From JBFFXF01 sp041569895 (GTDB taxonomy: Bacteria; Planctomycetota; UBA8108; JACQVS01), in the NCBI GenBank assembly GCA_041569895.1, contig JBFFXF010000048.1, positions 1-33,505 of the forward strand: DNA of 33,505 nt. Direction: 5' to 3'. A model generated the notes under the pieces. It was not told the DNA's origin, did no database searches, and saw nothing but the letters and a program-made list of their open reading frames with translations. The translations under genes were made by a program, and so were the position numbers. Positions 16,169-25,417 of this stretch are shown here, one piece after another. The stretch's first letter is position 1, and the number at the start of each line of letters is the position of its first letter.

Positions 16169-17908
16169 ATGACGTCCATCCCTGGCCGACACGAGTCGAT
16201 CGAGCCGCAGGGAGGTTGTCCGCGCATCCTCGTTGCCGAGGACAACCTCACGAACCGCAAGATCCTCGGCGCCATGCTCGAGGCGGAGGGTTTCGACGTG
16301 CTGGCGGCCGAGAACGGCCGTGTCGCGGTCGAGAGCTTCGAGCGTCACCAGCCCGATGTCGTGCTGATGGACATCGAGATGCCGGAGCTGGACGGCTACG
16401 AGGCGACGCGCCTCATCAAGCGGTCCGCCGGCGAGCGCTTCGTGCCGGTGATCTTCCTGACCGCGAAGCACGACGACGAGTCGCTCGCCAGGTGCATCGA
16501 GTGCGGCGGCGATGACTTCCTCACCAAGCCCTACAGCAAGGTGATTCTGCGCGCGAAGCTCGACGCGCTCATGCGCGTGCGGCAGCTCCACGGGAACATC
16601 CGGTCGCAGCGGGACGAGCTGAAGTACCATCAGGAGCGACTCCGCACGGAGCACGAGATCGCCCGTCTGATCTTCGCCAACGTGGTTCACTCCCGTCCGC
16701 TCGGTGCCGCCGGCGTCAAGTGCTTCGTCTCCCCGCTGGCGCTGTTCAACGGCGACCTCCTGCTCGCCGAGCAGAAACCGTCGGGAGGGCTGCGTCTCCT
16801 GATGGGGGACTTCACGGGACACGGGCTGTCCGCGGCGATCGGCGCCATGCCGGTCTCGGACATCTTCAGACAGATGACCGCATCGGGCTTCGCCATCGGC
16901 GAGGTCGCCCGCGAGATCAACCGCAAGCTGCGACGCATCCTCCCGACGGGGCTTTTCTTCGCGGCGAGCCTCATCGACCTCGATCGCGAGAACGGGTCGC
17001 TCCTCGTCTGGAACGGCGGTTGCCCCGACGTGCTGATCAGCGGCGGCGACGGGTCGATACGTCACCGGATCCGCTCGACGCACGTGCCGCTCGGCATCCT
17101 CCCCGACGACCAGTTCGATCCGGATCTCGAGCTGATCGAGGTCCGTCCCGGCGAACGCGTCTTCGTGTACTCCGACGGTGTCGTCGAGATCCGCAACCCG
17201 CGGGGCGAGTTCTTCGGGTCCGGCCGGCTCGAGGCCATCTTCGACTCGTGCCCCTCGCCGGACGGGTTGTTCGATCAGATTCTCGCGGAGCTCGCACGGT
17301 TCCGCGAGGGCCAGGGCCAGGAGGACGACATCACGCTCGTCGAGCTCTCCTGCGGGCACAGCGGCGACGACCTCTCGATGGACGTCGAGCGGGGACGTTT
17401 CCGGCCGCGCGGCTCCTCGGCGTGGCGACTGGCGCTCGAGTTCAGCGGACGCTGCCTGCGCGAGCTCGATCCGCTGCCGCTCGTGCTGCAGAACGTCATC
17501 GACCTCCAGGGCCTGCAGAGCCACCGCGAGCGCATCTACACCGTGCTCGCCGAGCTCTTCGCCAACTCCCTCGACCACGGGCTCCTCGGCCTCGACTCGC
17601 GCATGAAGGAATCGCCGAACGGCTTCGTGCGGTTCTACGAGCTGCGCGGCAAGAGGCTCGAGACCCTCTCCACCGGCTGGATCCACATCGACATCACCCA
17701 CGAGCCGCGCGGCGACAACGGCGGTGTGCTGAGGATCAAGATCGCCGACAGCGGCCCGGGCTTCGACCACGACGGCCGCCGCTTCCCGACCTTCGAGGAG
17801 AACACCAGCCACAGCGGCCGGGGCATCCCGCTGGTGAGACAGTTCTGCTCGGAGGTCCGCTTCGAGGGAACGGGGAATGCGGTGACGGTGGTGTATCCGT
17901 GGTCGTGA
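16169..17908 (+). CDS. REC-PP2C (SpoIIE)-HATPase response regulator phosphatase/kinase
   Basis: A 579-residue cytoplasmic protein. The receiver domain (about 18-135) has acidic residues AEDN, phospho-acceptor D68 (VVLMDIEMP), T98 and K120. A coiled linker (about 138-165) leads to a SpoIIE/PP2C phosphatase (about 175-395) with metal aspartates D214 (MGDFTGHG), D336 (YSDGV) and D387 (EDDITLVE). A C-terminal GHKL/HATPase domain (about 440-578) has an N-box (ELFANSLDHG), a G1 box (DSGPGFD) and SGRGIPLV. This is the architecture of HsbR (Pseudomonas) and CrsR (Shewanella), which dephosphorylate or phosphorylate a STAS partner to control an anti-sigma or other target. The STAS gene directly upstream is the obvious partner. 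Confidence 0.93.
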   Translation: MTSIPGRHESIEPQGGCPRILVAEDNLTNRKILGAMLEAEGFDVLAAENGRVAVESFERHQPDVVLMDIEMPELDGYEATRLIKRSAGERFVPVIFLTAKHDDESLARCIECGGDDFLTKPYSKVILRAKLDALMRVRQLHGNIRSQRDELKYHQERLRTEHEIARLIFANVVHSRPLGAAGVKCFVSPLALFNGDLLLAEQKPSGGLRLLMGDFTGHGLSAAIGAMPVSDIFRQMTASGFAIGEVAREINRKLRRILPTGLFFAASLIDLDRENGSLLVWNGGCPDVLISGGDGSIRHRIRSTHVPLGILPDDQFDPDLELIEVRPGERVFVYSDGVVEIRNPRGEFFGSGRLEAIFDSCPSPDGLFDQILAELARFREGQGQEDDITLVELSCGHSGDDLSMDVERGRFRPRGSSAWRLALEFSGRCLRELDPLPLVLQNVIDLQGLQSHRERIYTVLAELFANSLDHGLLGLDSRMKESPNGFVRFYELRGKRLETLSTGWIHIDITHEPRGDNGGVLRIKIADSGPGFDHDGRRFPTFEENTSHSGRGIPLVRQFCSEVRFEGTGNAVTVVYPWS

Positions 17909-18303
17909 TCTTTCCCGGTCCCGGACCCGGTCAGGCTGCCCGACTGCGCCCGCGAGATCTGACGGCAGACGAGTGCAACGAATGCAGGAAGGCAGGAAGG
18001 CAGGAAAGGAAAGAGAGGGAGGGGAAGGGGGGACGACCAGTTGAAGGCGCGGCCGGACGACGGGGACGGGAACGGCAGATTACGCAGATTGCGCAGAGGG
18101 CGGAATGGTCGGCTCGGGCGGTCTCCTGAACTCGACGCTTTCGACGGCTCGAGCAAACTCACGAGGCTCAAACCCCATCAATCCATCCGTTTCCTGCCTT
18201 CCTGAGTTTCCTGCCTTCCTTATGAACCGTCTGACAGCACGCCTCCGAAGTCGGCACTCCTTCGCCGAGTTTGGAGCGCTCCCCTCCGCGCTTGAAGGGT
18301 GGC
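17909..18303. repeat. Convergent intergenic region with element copy 3, GATTACGC repeats and a short hexamer array
   Basis: No gene is seen. CCCGGT/CCCGGA hexamers (17914-17931) start 5 bases after the upstream stop codon. An inverted-arm element spans about 17961-18242: the left arm (17984-18012) has AGGAAGGCAGGAAGGCAGG, and the right arm (18190-18225) has two TTTCCTGCCTTCCT units. The right arm and centre (GACGGCTCGAGC at about 18140) are the inverted counterpart of copy 1. Inside lies GGCAGATTACGCAGATTGCG (18074-18093), shared in type with 30827-30852. Because the neighbouring genes converge, the long inverted arms could act as a bidirectional terminator. Confidence 0.75.
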
Positions 18304-19701
18304 TCAGCGGAAGTATTCCATCACCGCCCGCGCCTTTCGCTTCCCCTCCCGGACGCAGTCGTTGACGCCGACTCCGTAGTACGAGTTGCCGGTGATGAAG
18401 AGGCCCGGGAGGTCCCAGAGGAGGCGTTCGATGCGGTCGATGCGGGTCGCGTGGCCGACGTTGTACTGCGGGATGCCGCGGCCGTAGCGGTAGAAGCGGT
18501 GGGTGATCGGCTCGCCGTCGATGCCGAGGATCGGGCCGAGCTCCTCGAGGACCAGCTCGAGGAGGTGCTGCTCCGTCTGGTTGAGCGCGTCGGGGTCGCG
18601 GGCGCCGCCGATCATGCAGCGCAGACTGACGGTGTCGTCGGGCGCGTGCTCCGGGAAGATGCTCGAGACCCAGATCGAGCCGAGGAGCCGCAGGCCCTGA
18701 TCGCGGGGCACCAGGAAGCCGAATCCCGCCAGCGGGTCGCGCACTGCCTCGCGGTGGAAGCCGAGGCAGACGACCGCGATCGGCGCGTAGGGGATCGACT
18801 CGAGCGCCCGGCTGCTCTCCGGCTCGCTGGCGGCGAGCAAGGAGGCGGCGACATAGGCGGGGACCGCCAGCACGACGCCGTCCGCCTTCTCGGCGGCGCC
18901 GTTGGGGCCCTCGACGATGTAGCCGTTGCCCTGGCGTTTGACCGTGCTCGCCTTCCAGGAGGTCCTGACGCGGTCACCGAGCCGCTTCTCGAGCGCGCCG
19001 ACCAGTTCTCCCATGCCGCGGGCGAAGGAGCACAGCGTGCCGCCCGGGCCCGCTGGACCGCCTTCCTTCGCCGTTTCGCCGCCGCTGCGCTCCTGCTCGG
19101 CGCGCTCGCGCCGCTTCGCCCGCAGCGCACGGACGAGGCTGCCGTACTGCTGCTCGAGCTCGGCGATCCTGGGGAACGCGCTCGCCAGGCTGAGACGCTC
19201 GACGTCGCCGGCGTGGATGCCGGTGACCAGGGGGTCGAGGAAGGTGCGCACGAACTCGTCGCCGAGGCGCCGGCGTCCGAACGTCGCCACCGACTCGTCG
19301 ACGTTCTCCGGACCGCGCGGCTGAAACGCCTCGAGCATCACGCGCAACCGGCCGCGCAGCGACAGCAGGCTCGAGCGCAGGAACGCCAGCGGCCCGCGCG
19401 GCAGCGCATAGAGCCGGCGCGACTTGTAGAGGAAGCGCGTGTTGCTCGCCGGCCTCGCCTGCCGCATGCGGCCCTCGATGCCGAGCGACCGCACCAAGTC
19501 GACCGTGTAGGGGACGTTGTCGAGGAACCCGTTCGGGCCCCACTCGAAGACGAAGTCGTCGACGATGTCCGTCCCCATCGTGCCGCCGAGGTGATCCGAG
19601 CCCTCGACGAGCAGCAGGTCGAGACTTTCGTCCTTCTCGAGCAGGTAGTGAGCGGTGGAGAGCCCGGAGATCCCACCACCGACGATGATGACGCGCGGCA
19701 T
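18304..19701 (-). CDS. hemG: Protoporphyrinogen oxidase (HemY/PPOX type)
   Basis: A 465-residue FAD enzyme that oxidises protoporphyrinogen IX (or coproporphyrinogen III) in heme synthesis. The N-terminal dinucleotide-binding motif is VIIVGGGISGLSTAHYL. The second FAD/substrate region reads SDHLGGTMGT, and the C-terminus ends GLFITGNSYYGVGVNDCVREG, the FAD-binding tail of this family. A Lys/Arg/Glu-rich insertion (about 195-230, including RAKRRERAEQERSGGET) is longer than usual. It follows the octaheme cytochrome gene by 124 bases on the same strand; heme supply for the adjacent multiheme complex is a sensible link. Whether it is the protoporphyrin or coproporphyrin type cannot be told by eye. 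Confidence 0.92.
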   Translation of the reverse strand: MPRVIIVGGGISGLSTAHYLLEKDESLDLLLVEGSDHLGGTMGTDIVDDFVFEWGPNGFLDNVPYTVDLVRSLGIEGRMRQARPASNTRFLYKSRRLYALPRGPLAFLRSSLLSLRGRLRVMLEAFQPRGPENVDESVATFGRRRLGDEFVRTFLDPLVTGIHAGDVERLSLASAFPRIAELEQQYGSLVRALRAKRRERAEQERSGGETAKEGGPAGPGGTLCSFARGMGELVGALEKRLGDRVRTSWKASTVKRQGNGYIVEGPNGAAEKADGVVLAVPAYVAASLLAASEPESSRALESIPYAPIAVVCLGFHREAVRDPLAGFGFLVPRDQGLRLLGSIWVSSIFPEHAPDDTVSLRCMIGGARDPDALNQTEQHLLELVLEELGPILGIDGEPITHRFYRYGRGIPQYNVGHATRIDRIERLLWDLPGLFITGNSYYGVGVNDCVREGKRKARAVMEYFR

Positions 19702-19825
19702 GGAACGGCGTTCTCTTCAGTCCAACTCCGGCCAGGTCTCACCCAGGTCGCGGCTCGATCGGCACGCGTCCTGAAGAACGCCCTCCCTTCGACGGGATCG
19801 GCGATCACCGCCCCGCGTGATGCGG

Positions 19826-22800
19826 TCAGCTGCCGTCGACCTCGCGCATGTGCATGAGGTACTGGAGCAGCGCGTCGATCTCGTGCTTGTAGTCCTCGCG
19901 TACGATCTGCATGCCGGAGCTCTTCAGCGCCGGCATGTGCTTCTCGATCCACGCCTGGAGATCCGGCGGATTCTTCGAGGCGTCCTCCCACACGTCGTAC
20001 TGGATCCAGAAGTTCGGCATGTTGGTGCCGGGCATGAAGTACTGCGGGTCGAGGAACCACGAGTGGACCCACGTCGGGCGCAGCCGCGCGCGGGCGAGGC
20101 TGAGATCGGGCCCCCAGTTCGTCGGGTCGGGGTTCGTCGGCTGCACCTCGCCGCGGGGGTGACACGCCTGGCAGCCGAGCCGCGCCGGCGGTGGCGTCTT
20201 TCGCGCGTCGGCCGCCTGCGGCACGCTGAAGATCTCGCGACCCGCCGCGGCGAGCGCCGGATCGATGATGTGCTCCTCGAAGCGCTCGAACGGGTGCTCC
20301 GTGTTCGACAGCGTCTTGAACGTCGTCACCAGCGCCGACGACTGCTCGGGCGTCAGGTCGAAGGACGGCATGCGGAGGCTGAGCCAGGGGCGCAGCGGCT
20401 CGACGTTGAGCAGGAAGTCGAAGAGCCACTCGCCGTTGACGCGCTCGCCCTGGAGCCGCAGCAGCGGCGCGGCCTTGGTGCGGTCCGCCGGATTGGTCCC
20501 GAAGTAGTTGCGCATCCGACCCTCGTCGTATCCGTTGACCGCGAGGACACGGCTCCGGATCGGGACGTTGTGCTTCTTCCAGAAGTTCTCGGCGATCTCG
20601 ACCACCGAGTACTCCTCCTCGCCGCGCGGTCCGTCGGTCTTGAACGTGCGGCTGATCATCGTGTGGGCCGGAATGACCAGGTCGCCGAGCTGGAGATCGT
20701 CGGCGAGCCAGGTCTCGCGCTCGATCTCGTTCTGGATCAGCAGGTTCTCCGCGGTGTCGGCGAAGGAGAAGCGCGGGAAGTCGGCCTTCGCGTCGCCAGT
20801 GCGCTCCCCGACGACGACGTGCTTCTCGTCCGCGCCGATCCGGTGGCAGCCATGGCAGTTCAGCTCACGCGCGATCCGGCGTCCCGCCTCGAGCTCCTTC
20901 TCGTCGCCCCGGAGCACCTTGCGCTTGTGCTGCGGGATGGGATCCGGAAGGCGGCTGAGGAGGAACGTCACCACCGCCTCGACCTTCTCCGGCTCATCGT
21001 GGAACGGGAAGAGCGGCATCTTGAGCAGCTCCTCGGCCGTCTTCTGCACGCGCTTGTTGCTCGGCTCGTAGATCGCGTTGCCCTCCGCGTCGACCTTGCG
21101 GACCGGGATGGTGTCGAAGATCCGCGTGTTCTCGAGCTTCTTCTGGAACCAGCCGATGCGACTGTGCGGCACGGCGTACTCGCCGTTCGGCTGATGTCCC
21201 CACTGGGCGAAGTCGAGACGGTCGACCGCCTTGACGCCGTGCTTCGTGAGCTCGGTGCCGATCGTCTGCGCGCCCTCGAACCCCGCCATGCCATCGTGGC
21301 ACCCGAAACAGCCGTAGCGCCGGATGAGCTGCTCGCCGACGTACGTCAGGAGAGTCTCGTCACCCTTGATCCGGGCGAGCTCGGGGTCGGACTCGCCGTT
21401 GAGCCCGGCGGGCTCGTACTGCTCCTCGATCTTCGCCACCGCGTCGGTGCGCGTCATCGAGCGCGTGTAGTAGTCGTAGGCGATCTCGCGCAGGATCTTG
21501 CGGTTCTGCTCGTCGATCCGCGTGGGCGGCGTGCGCGCGAACTCCGGGTCCTCGAGCGACATCAGGTACTCGACGAGGTCGGCGAGCTTCTGCTCGCCGT
21601 TCTCGTCCTGCTCGATGCGCAGTCGCGGCATGCGCGTCGCCGGGAAGTGTTTCTTGGGGTCGACGATCCAGTCGGCGAGCCAGCGCCGGTTCAGCTTGCT
21701 GCCGACCGTGCTCAGGTCCGGTCCATGGTTGTTCTCCAGCCACCCCTCGCGCTCGATCGGGTGGCAGCCGAGGCAGCCCGACTCGAAGAACACGATGCGG
21801 CCGCGAGCCGGATCCCCGCGCAGGTTCGACAGCGGTCGCAGGTCATCGCGCTGGCGCGACGTCGCGTGCACGTAGGTCGCGATCGCCAGCGCCTCGACCC
21901 CGTTGCGCCGGGCGAAGTCCTGGACCGTCGGCTGGCCTTCGAGCCCGATCACCTCGATCGAGCCGCGCTGGTTGTCGAGGTCGAAGAACTGCGGCATGCG
22001 CGTCGAGGGGCGGAAGTCGGACGGCTTCCGGATCCACTTGACGAGGAAGTCCCGGTTCGCCTTCTGCGCGATGTAGGTGAGGTCCGGGCCGGCCCTGCGG
22101 TAGTCCTCGAACCCCTCGATCTTGTGGCAGCCGTAGCAACCGTAGTCATCGACCAGGTCGCGACCCAGGTTGTACACCTGAGCGCCCGGAACCCGTGACT
22201 CCTCGGCATGGCACTTGGCGCACGTCGAGTAGATGTGGTTCATGGGCAGCATCGGGTAGTCCTGGTGGTGCATCTTGTGCCAGTGGTACTTCTCCTCCCA
22301 CTCGCGCTTCTGCTCCTCGTTCCGGGGGGTGTGCGCGCTGGTGAAGAAGGTCAGCGAGTGCCCGTCGCCGTAGTGGCAGATGGTGCAGCCGAACTCCTGG
22401 TAGGGGTGCGGGCTGTTCGATCCGACGTACAGATCGAGCCGCGGGTGACTCCGATAGACGCGACCGCCGTGCGGCGCGTCCATCTCGATCCCGGCCACCG
22501 ACAGGTCGGGCTCGTCGATATTGACGTGGCAGCTCTTGCAGCGATCGACCCGGCCGACGTCCATGAAGTTCAGGGGCTCGGTGAGGTCCGAGAGCACCAC
22601 CTTCTGGATCTGCGCCGACGGCGCGAACCAGTCGAGGATCGGCAGGTTGCGGATGGTGTTGACCGCGTTCGCCTCGAGATCGGCGAGGTTGACCCGCATG
22701 ATCTCCAGCTCGCGGGTCGTCGCGGCGATGCTCTTCTCGAGGTCGTCTCTCTTCTCGATGAGCTTCTGGACCTCGAGCTTCGCCGCGTCGGCCCGCACGC

Positions 22801-23413
22801 GCAGCTCCTGGGCCTCGCGCTCGTACACCTCGAGCGGGTGGATCAACTTCTCGTTGAACTCCGACTCCAGCCGGTCGAGCTCCGCCTGCGCGGTGCTCGT
22901 CAGTCCGCCGCGCTCGAAGATGACGTGCTTGCGCATCTCCTCGAACTCGAAGCGCCTCGCCGCGATCTCCGACTTGTGGAACTTCACCCGCGTCTCCGCC
23001 AGGCTCGCCTCGTTCTCGAACTGTTCCGCGCGGCGCTGCTTGCGGCGGAGCTCCCGCTTGCTGATCTCCGACTCGGCCTCCTCGCGCTTCGCCTCCAGCT
23101 CCTCGACGGCGGCGGCGATGCGCTGCTCCTCCTCCTCGATCTGCTTCTCGACCTGACCCGCCTTGTACTCCTGCCAGTCGTACTGGTACTGCTTCCACTC
23201 CCGGTCGTAGTCCTGCCAGATGGCCCAGACAGTGAGGATCAGGAGCAGGAGACTCGAGAGCGCGAACAACGCGTTCAGGAACGGCACGCGGTAGAGCGTC
23301 GTCTCGCTCTCCGGCTCGTCGTAGACCACCTTCGCGATCCCGGAGAACGCGTCCCCGTCGACCAGCGACGGCGGGACGTTCGGGTTGTCCTGCTTTTCAG
23401 TCTTTTCGGCCAT
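19826..23413 (-). CDS. Membrane-anchored octaheme c-type cytochrome with long coiled coil (complex III-associated)
   Basis: A 1195-residue protein with eight CXXCH heme sites, starting at residues 292 (CKSCH), 343 (CTICH), 398 (CAKCH), 426 (CYGCH), 547 (CLGCH), 702 (CFGCH), 853 (CHGCH) and 1081 (CQACH). One transmembrane helix (about 44-66) anchors it, followed by about 200 residues of charged coiled coil (about 70-265, rich in EEEEQRIAAAVEELEAKREE-type heptads). The rest is periplasmic heme domains, several followed by TRMPQF/TRMPRL/TNMPNF-type Met segments typical of class I cytochrome c axial ligands. It lies directly after cytochrome b and Rieske genes, so it probably replaces cytochrome c1/f as electron acceptor from the Rieske centre and relays electrons onward. 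Large multiheme bc partners are known in anammox planctomycetes; this coiled-coil arrangement I do not recognise. Confidence 0.9.
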   Translation of the reverse strand: MAEKTEKQDNPNVPPSLVDGDAFSGIAKVVYDEPESETTLYRVPFLNALFALSSLLLLILTVWAIWQDYDREWKQYQYDWQEYKAGQVEKQIEEEEQRIAAAVEELEAKREEAESEISKRELRRKQRRAEQFENEASLAETRVKFHKSEIAARRFEFEEMRKHVIFERGGLTSTAQAELDRLESEFNEKLIHPLEVYEREAQELRVRADAAKLEVQKLIEKRDDLEKSIAATTRELEIMRVNLADLEANAVNTIRNLPILDWFAPSAQIQKVVLSDLTEPLNFMDVGRVDRCKSCHVNIDEPDLSVAGIEMDAPHGGRVYRSHPRLDLYVGSNSPHPYQEFGCTICHYGDGHSLTFFTSAHTPRNEEQKREWEEKYHWHKMHHQDYPMLPMNHIYSTCAKCHAEESRVPGAQVYNLGRDLVDDYGCYGCHKIEGFEDYRRAGPDLTYIAQKANRDFLVKWIRKPSDFRPSTRMPQFFDLDNQRGSIEVIGLEGQPTVQDFARRNGVEALAIATYVHATSRQRDDLRPLSNLRGDPARGRIVFFESGCLGCHPIEREGWLENNHGPDLSTVGSKLNRRWLADWIVDPKKHFPATRMPRLRIEQDENGEQKLADLVEYLMSLEDPEFARTPPTRIDEQNRKILREIAYDYYTRSMTRTDAVAKIEEQYEPAGLNGESDPELARIKGDETLLTYVGEQLIRRYGCFGCHDGMAGFEGAQTIGTELTKHGVKAVDRLDFAQWGHQPNGEYAVPHSRIGWFQKKLENTRIFDTIPVRKVDAEGNAIYEPSNKRVQKTAEELLKMPLFPFHDEPEKVEAVVTFLLSRLPDPIPQHKRKVLRGDEKELEAGRRIARELNCHGCHRIGADEKHVVVGERTGDAKADFPRFSFADTAENLLIQNEIERETWLADDLQLGDLVIPAHTMISRTFKTDGPRGEEEYSVVEIAENFWKKHNVPIRSRVLAVNGYDEGRMRNYFGTNPADRTKAAPLLRLQGERVNGEWLFDFLLNVEPLRPWLSLRMPSFDLTPEQSSALVTTFKTLSNTEHPFERFEEHIIDPALAAAGREIFSVPQAADARKTPPPARLGCQACHPRGEVQPTNPDPTNWGPDLSLARARLRPTWVHSWFLDPQYFMPGTNMPNFWIQYDVWEDASKNPPDLQAWIEKHMPALKSSGMQIVREDYKHEIDALLQYLMHMREVDGS

Positions 23414-23472
23414 GGCCGGCTCTCGTTCTCGGGTCCGTTGTCGTGAGTTCGTGGTCAGATGTCAGATCGTCG

Positions 23473-24561
23473 TCAGATATTGAAGAACCACTCCGGGATC
23501 GCCACGATGTACTTCAGGTTGAAGATCCATCGCAGCGCCATCTTGATCGGCAGCGCCGCCATGAAGAGGAAGAGATGCGCCACCACCATGTATCGGATGA
23601 AGCCGATCTGCAGGAACATCTTCCTGAAAACGGTGTTGGCGAGGATCGGCGGCAGCGCCACGAAGTAGAAGATGACCGCGGCGAAGCCGGGGAGCTCGCG
23701 AACGAAGAAGTTCTCGGGCAACGCGGTCCCGAGCCAGTAGTTCCAGAAGAACTCCGATAAGTTGACGTTCGTCAGCGCCTCGACCTTGTGCTGGTCCCAG
23801 TATTCGTATGGCCCGAAAAAGGCCCAGTTCGGACCTCGCAGGAAAGTCCCGAGCATGATCAGCAGGGCCCAGAGCACGACGAACCCGAAGAGGTAGACGG
23901 TGATGGCGAACGGCCGCTCCTTGAAGGTGTAGTAACCGTTGCCCTTCGGGTTGAGATCGACGTAGGGGATCGCCCCGAGCCCGGCGATGATCAGCGTCGG
24001 GAAGACCACGCCGGCGAGCCACGGGTCGTAATAGACGAGCATCTCCTGCAGCCCGAGGAAGTACCAGGGCGCCTTCGACGGGTTCGGCGTCTTCGCCTGG
24101 CTCGCCGGCTCCTCGAGCGGCGCCTTGATCTCGATCGCCCACCAGAGCAGGAAGATCGACACCAGGATCAGGCAGAGGAACTCGCCGTAGACGAGGTCCG
24201 GCCAGCAGAAGACGCGCTTGCGCGACTCGCGCGCCTCGATCGTCGGCTGGCCCGCCGCGATGGCGTCGTCATTGATCACCATCTTCCTGAACGCGAGCCA
24301 GAGCGTGAAGCCGATCGCGAAGAGCATGATGGTGATTGGGATGTTGTCCGGCTTCTCGACGATCAGCCGGAACTCCGGATCGGTCATGCTGAGCACGAAG
24401 TAGACGATCGACAGGACCAGCAGCGTCAGCGCCACGGTTCCCTTCGTCCACCAGCGCCGGAAGACGATCAACGCGGTCAGCCCGACGACGGACAGGAGGA
24501 AGAAGGAGACCGGCCCGAGCAGCGAGTCGATGAAGGATTTCAGCGTCTCTGCGAAGTTCAC
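23473..24561 (-). CDS. Enlarged subunit IV-like (C-terminal) cytochrome b
   Basis: A 362-residue protein with about eight transmembrane segments. The central part matches cytochrome b6f subunit IV: a long helix (GEFLCLILVSIFLLWWAI), the Qo-site loop NPSKAPWYFLGLQEMLVYYDPW, then WLAGVVFPTLIIAGLGAIPYVD. The PEWY motif of the quinol-oxidation site reads APWY, so the usual glutamate is absent; such variants are reported in low-potential (menaquinol) lineages. Three extra N-terminal and two extra C-terminal hydrophobic segments make it about twice the length of PetD (about 160 residues). Start is GTG 24561, preceded by GGAG and GAGG. It lies between cytochrome b6 and octaheme genes in one operon. 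Confidence 0.88.
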   Translation of the reverse strand: MNFAETLKSFIDSLLGPVSFFLLSVVGLTALIVFRRWWTKGTVALTLLVLSIVYFVLSMTDPEFRLIVEKPDNIPITIMLFAIGFTLWLAFRKMVINDDAIAAGQPTIEARESRKRVFCWPDLVYGEFLCLILVSIFLLWWAIEIKAPLEEPASQAKTPNPSKAPWYFLGLQEMLVYYDPWLAGVVFPTLIIAGLGAIPYVDLNPKGNGYYTFKERPFAITVYLFGFVVLWALLIMLGTFLRGPNWAFFGPYEYWDQHKVEALTNVNLSEFFWNYWLGTALPENFFVRELPGFAAVIFYFVALPPILANTVFRKMFLQIGFIRYMVVAHLFLFMAALPIKMALRWIFNLKYIVAIPEWFFNI

Positions 24562-24628
24562 GCCTCGAAGCTCCGTTTTATATACCGTCGCCGCCGCCCG
24601 CGGCGGCGGACGGACGTCCGGTGCGCCA

Positions 24629-25402
24629 TCACATCGGCCCGGAGATGCCGCCGTCCTTGCGGACCCGCCAGAAGTGGACCGCCATCAGCACGCCGGCCCC
24701 GAGCGGGATCGCTATGCAGTGAAGCACGTAGAATCGCAGCAGCGCCGCCGGCCCGACGAGCGTGCCGCCGAGGAGCGCGAACCGCACGTCGCTCCCCGCC
24801 GTGATCATGCTCTTGTCGCCGACGGTGAGCAGCTGGGCGCCCGGGCCCTCGTAGCCGAGCAGCGGCGTCGCGCGCGCCATGTTCGTTCCCACGGTGATCG
24901 CCCAGATCGCCAGCTGGTCCCACGGCAGCAGGTAGCCGGTGAAGCTCAGCAGCAGTGTGAGCACCAGCAGGATCACGCCGACGTTCCAGTTGAACTCCCT
25001 CGGCGGTTTGTAGCTCCCCGTCAGGAACACGCGCAGCATGTGGAGCCACACGGTGATCACCATCAGGTGCGCGCCCCAGCGGTGCAGCTCGCGCATGATG
25101 CCGAGCGGCGCGTGCTCGCGGAGCGCCTTGATGTCGTTGTACGCGTACTCGACCACCGGCCGGTAGTAGAACATCAGCAGGACGCCGGTGATGGTCTCGA
25201 CGAGGAAGAGGAAAAAGGTGACGCCACCCATGCACCAGGTGAAGCTCATGCGCACTCCGGACTTCCTGACCTTGATCGGGTGGAGGTGCAGGAAGACGTT
25301 CGAGAGGACGGCGAGCGCCTGGTCTCGAGAGTTGTCCGGATACCTGTGCCGGAAGATCGACTTCCAGATCTGCGTTTCGGTGAGTTTCTTGAACAGTGTC
25401 AC
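24629..25402 (-). CDS. petB: Cytochrome b6-like protein (N-terminal cytochrome b)
   Basis: A 257-residue four-helix diheme protein of the quinol:cytochrome c oxidoreductase. Heme-ligand histidines are H107 and H121 (ELHRWGAH...WLHMLR) and H228 and H243 (YVLHCIAIPLG...MAVHFW). The second pair is 15 apart, as in cytochrome b6 rather than the 14 of mitochondrial-type cytochrome b, and the C-terminus RKDGGISGPM also matches b6. The complex is therefore of split b6f-like type. The GTG start at 25402 has GGAG 7 bases upstream. It begins 15 bases after the Rieske stop. Confidence 0.93.
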   Translation of the reverse strand: MTLFKKLTETQIWKSIFRHRYPDNSRDQALAVLSNVFLHLHPIKVRKSGVRMSFTWCMGGVTFFLFLVETITGVLLMFYYRPVVEYAYNDIKALREHAPLGIMRELHRWGAHLMVITVWLHMLRVFLTGSYKPPREFNWNVGVILLVLTLLLSFTGYLLPWDQLAIWAITVGTNMARATPLLGYEGPGAQLLTVGDKSMITAGSDVRFALLGGTLVGPAALLRFYVLHCIAIPLGAGVLMAVHFWRVRKDGGISGPM

Positions 25403-25417
25403 GACGTTCTCCGGTAC

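Noticed and set aside
16121..17812. Minus-strand open frame of 563 codons opposite the REC-PP2C-HATPase gene
   Set aside because: No recognisable motif; the plus strand encodes all catalytic residues of three domains.
19817..22198. Plus-strand open frame of 793 codons opposite the octaheme gene
   Set aside because: Composition of Leu/Val/Asp/Arg typical of antisense frames; the minus strand has eight heme motifs.
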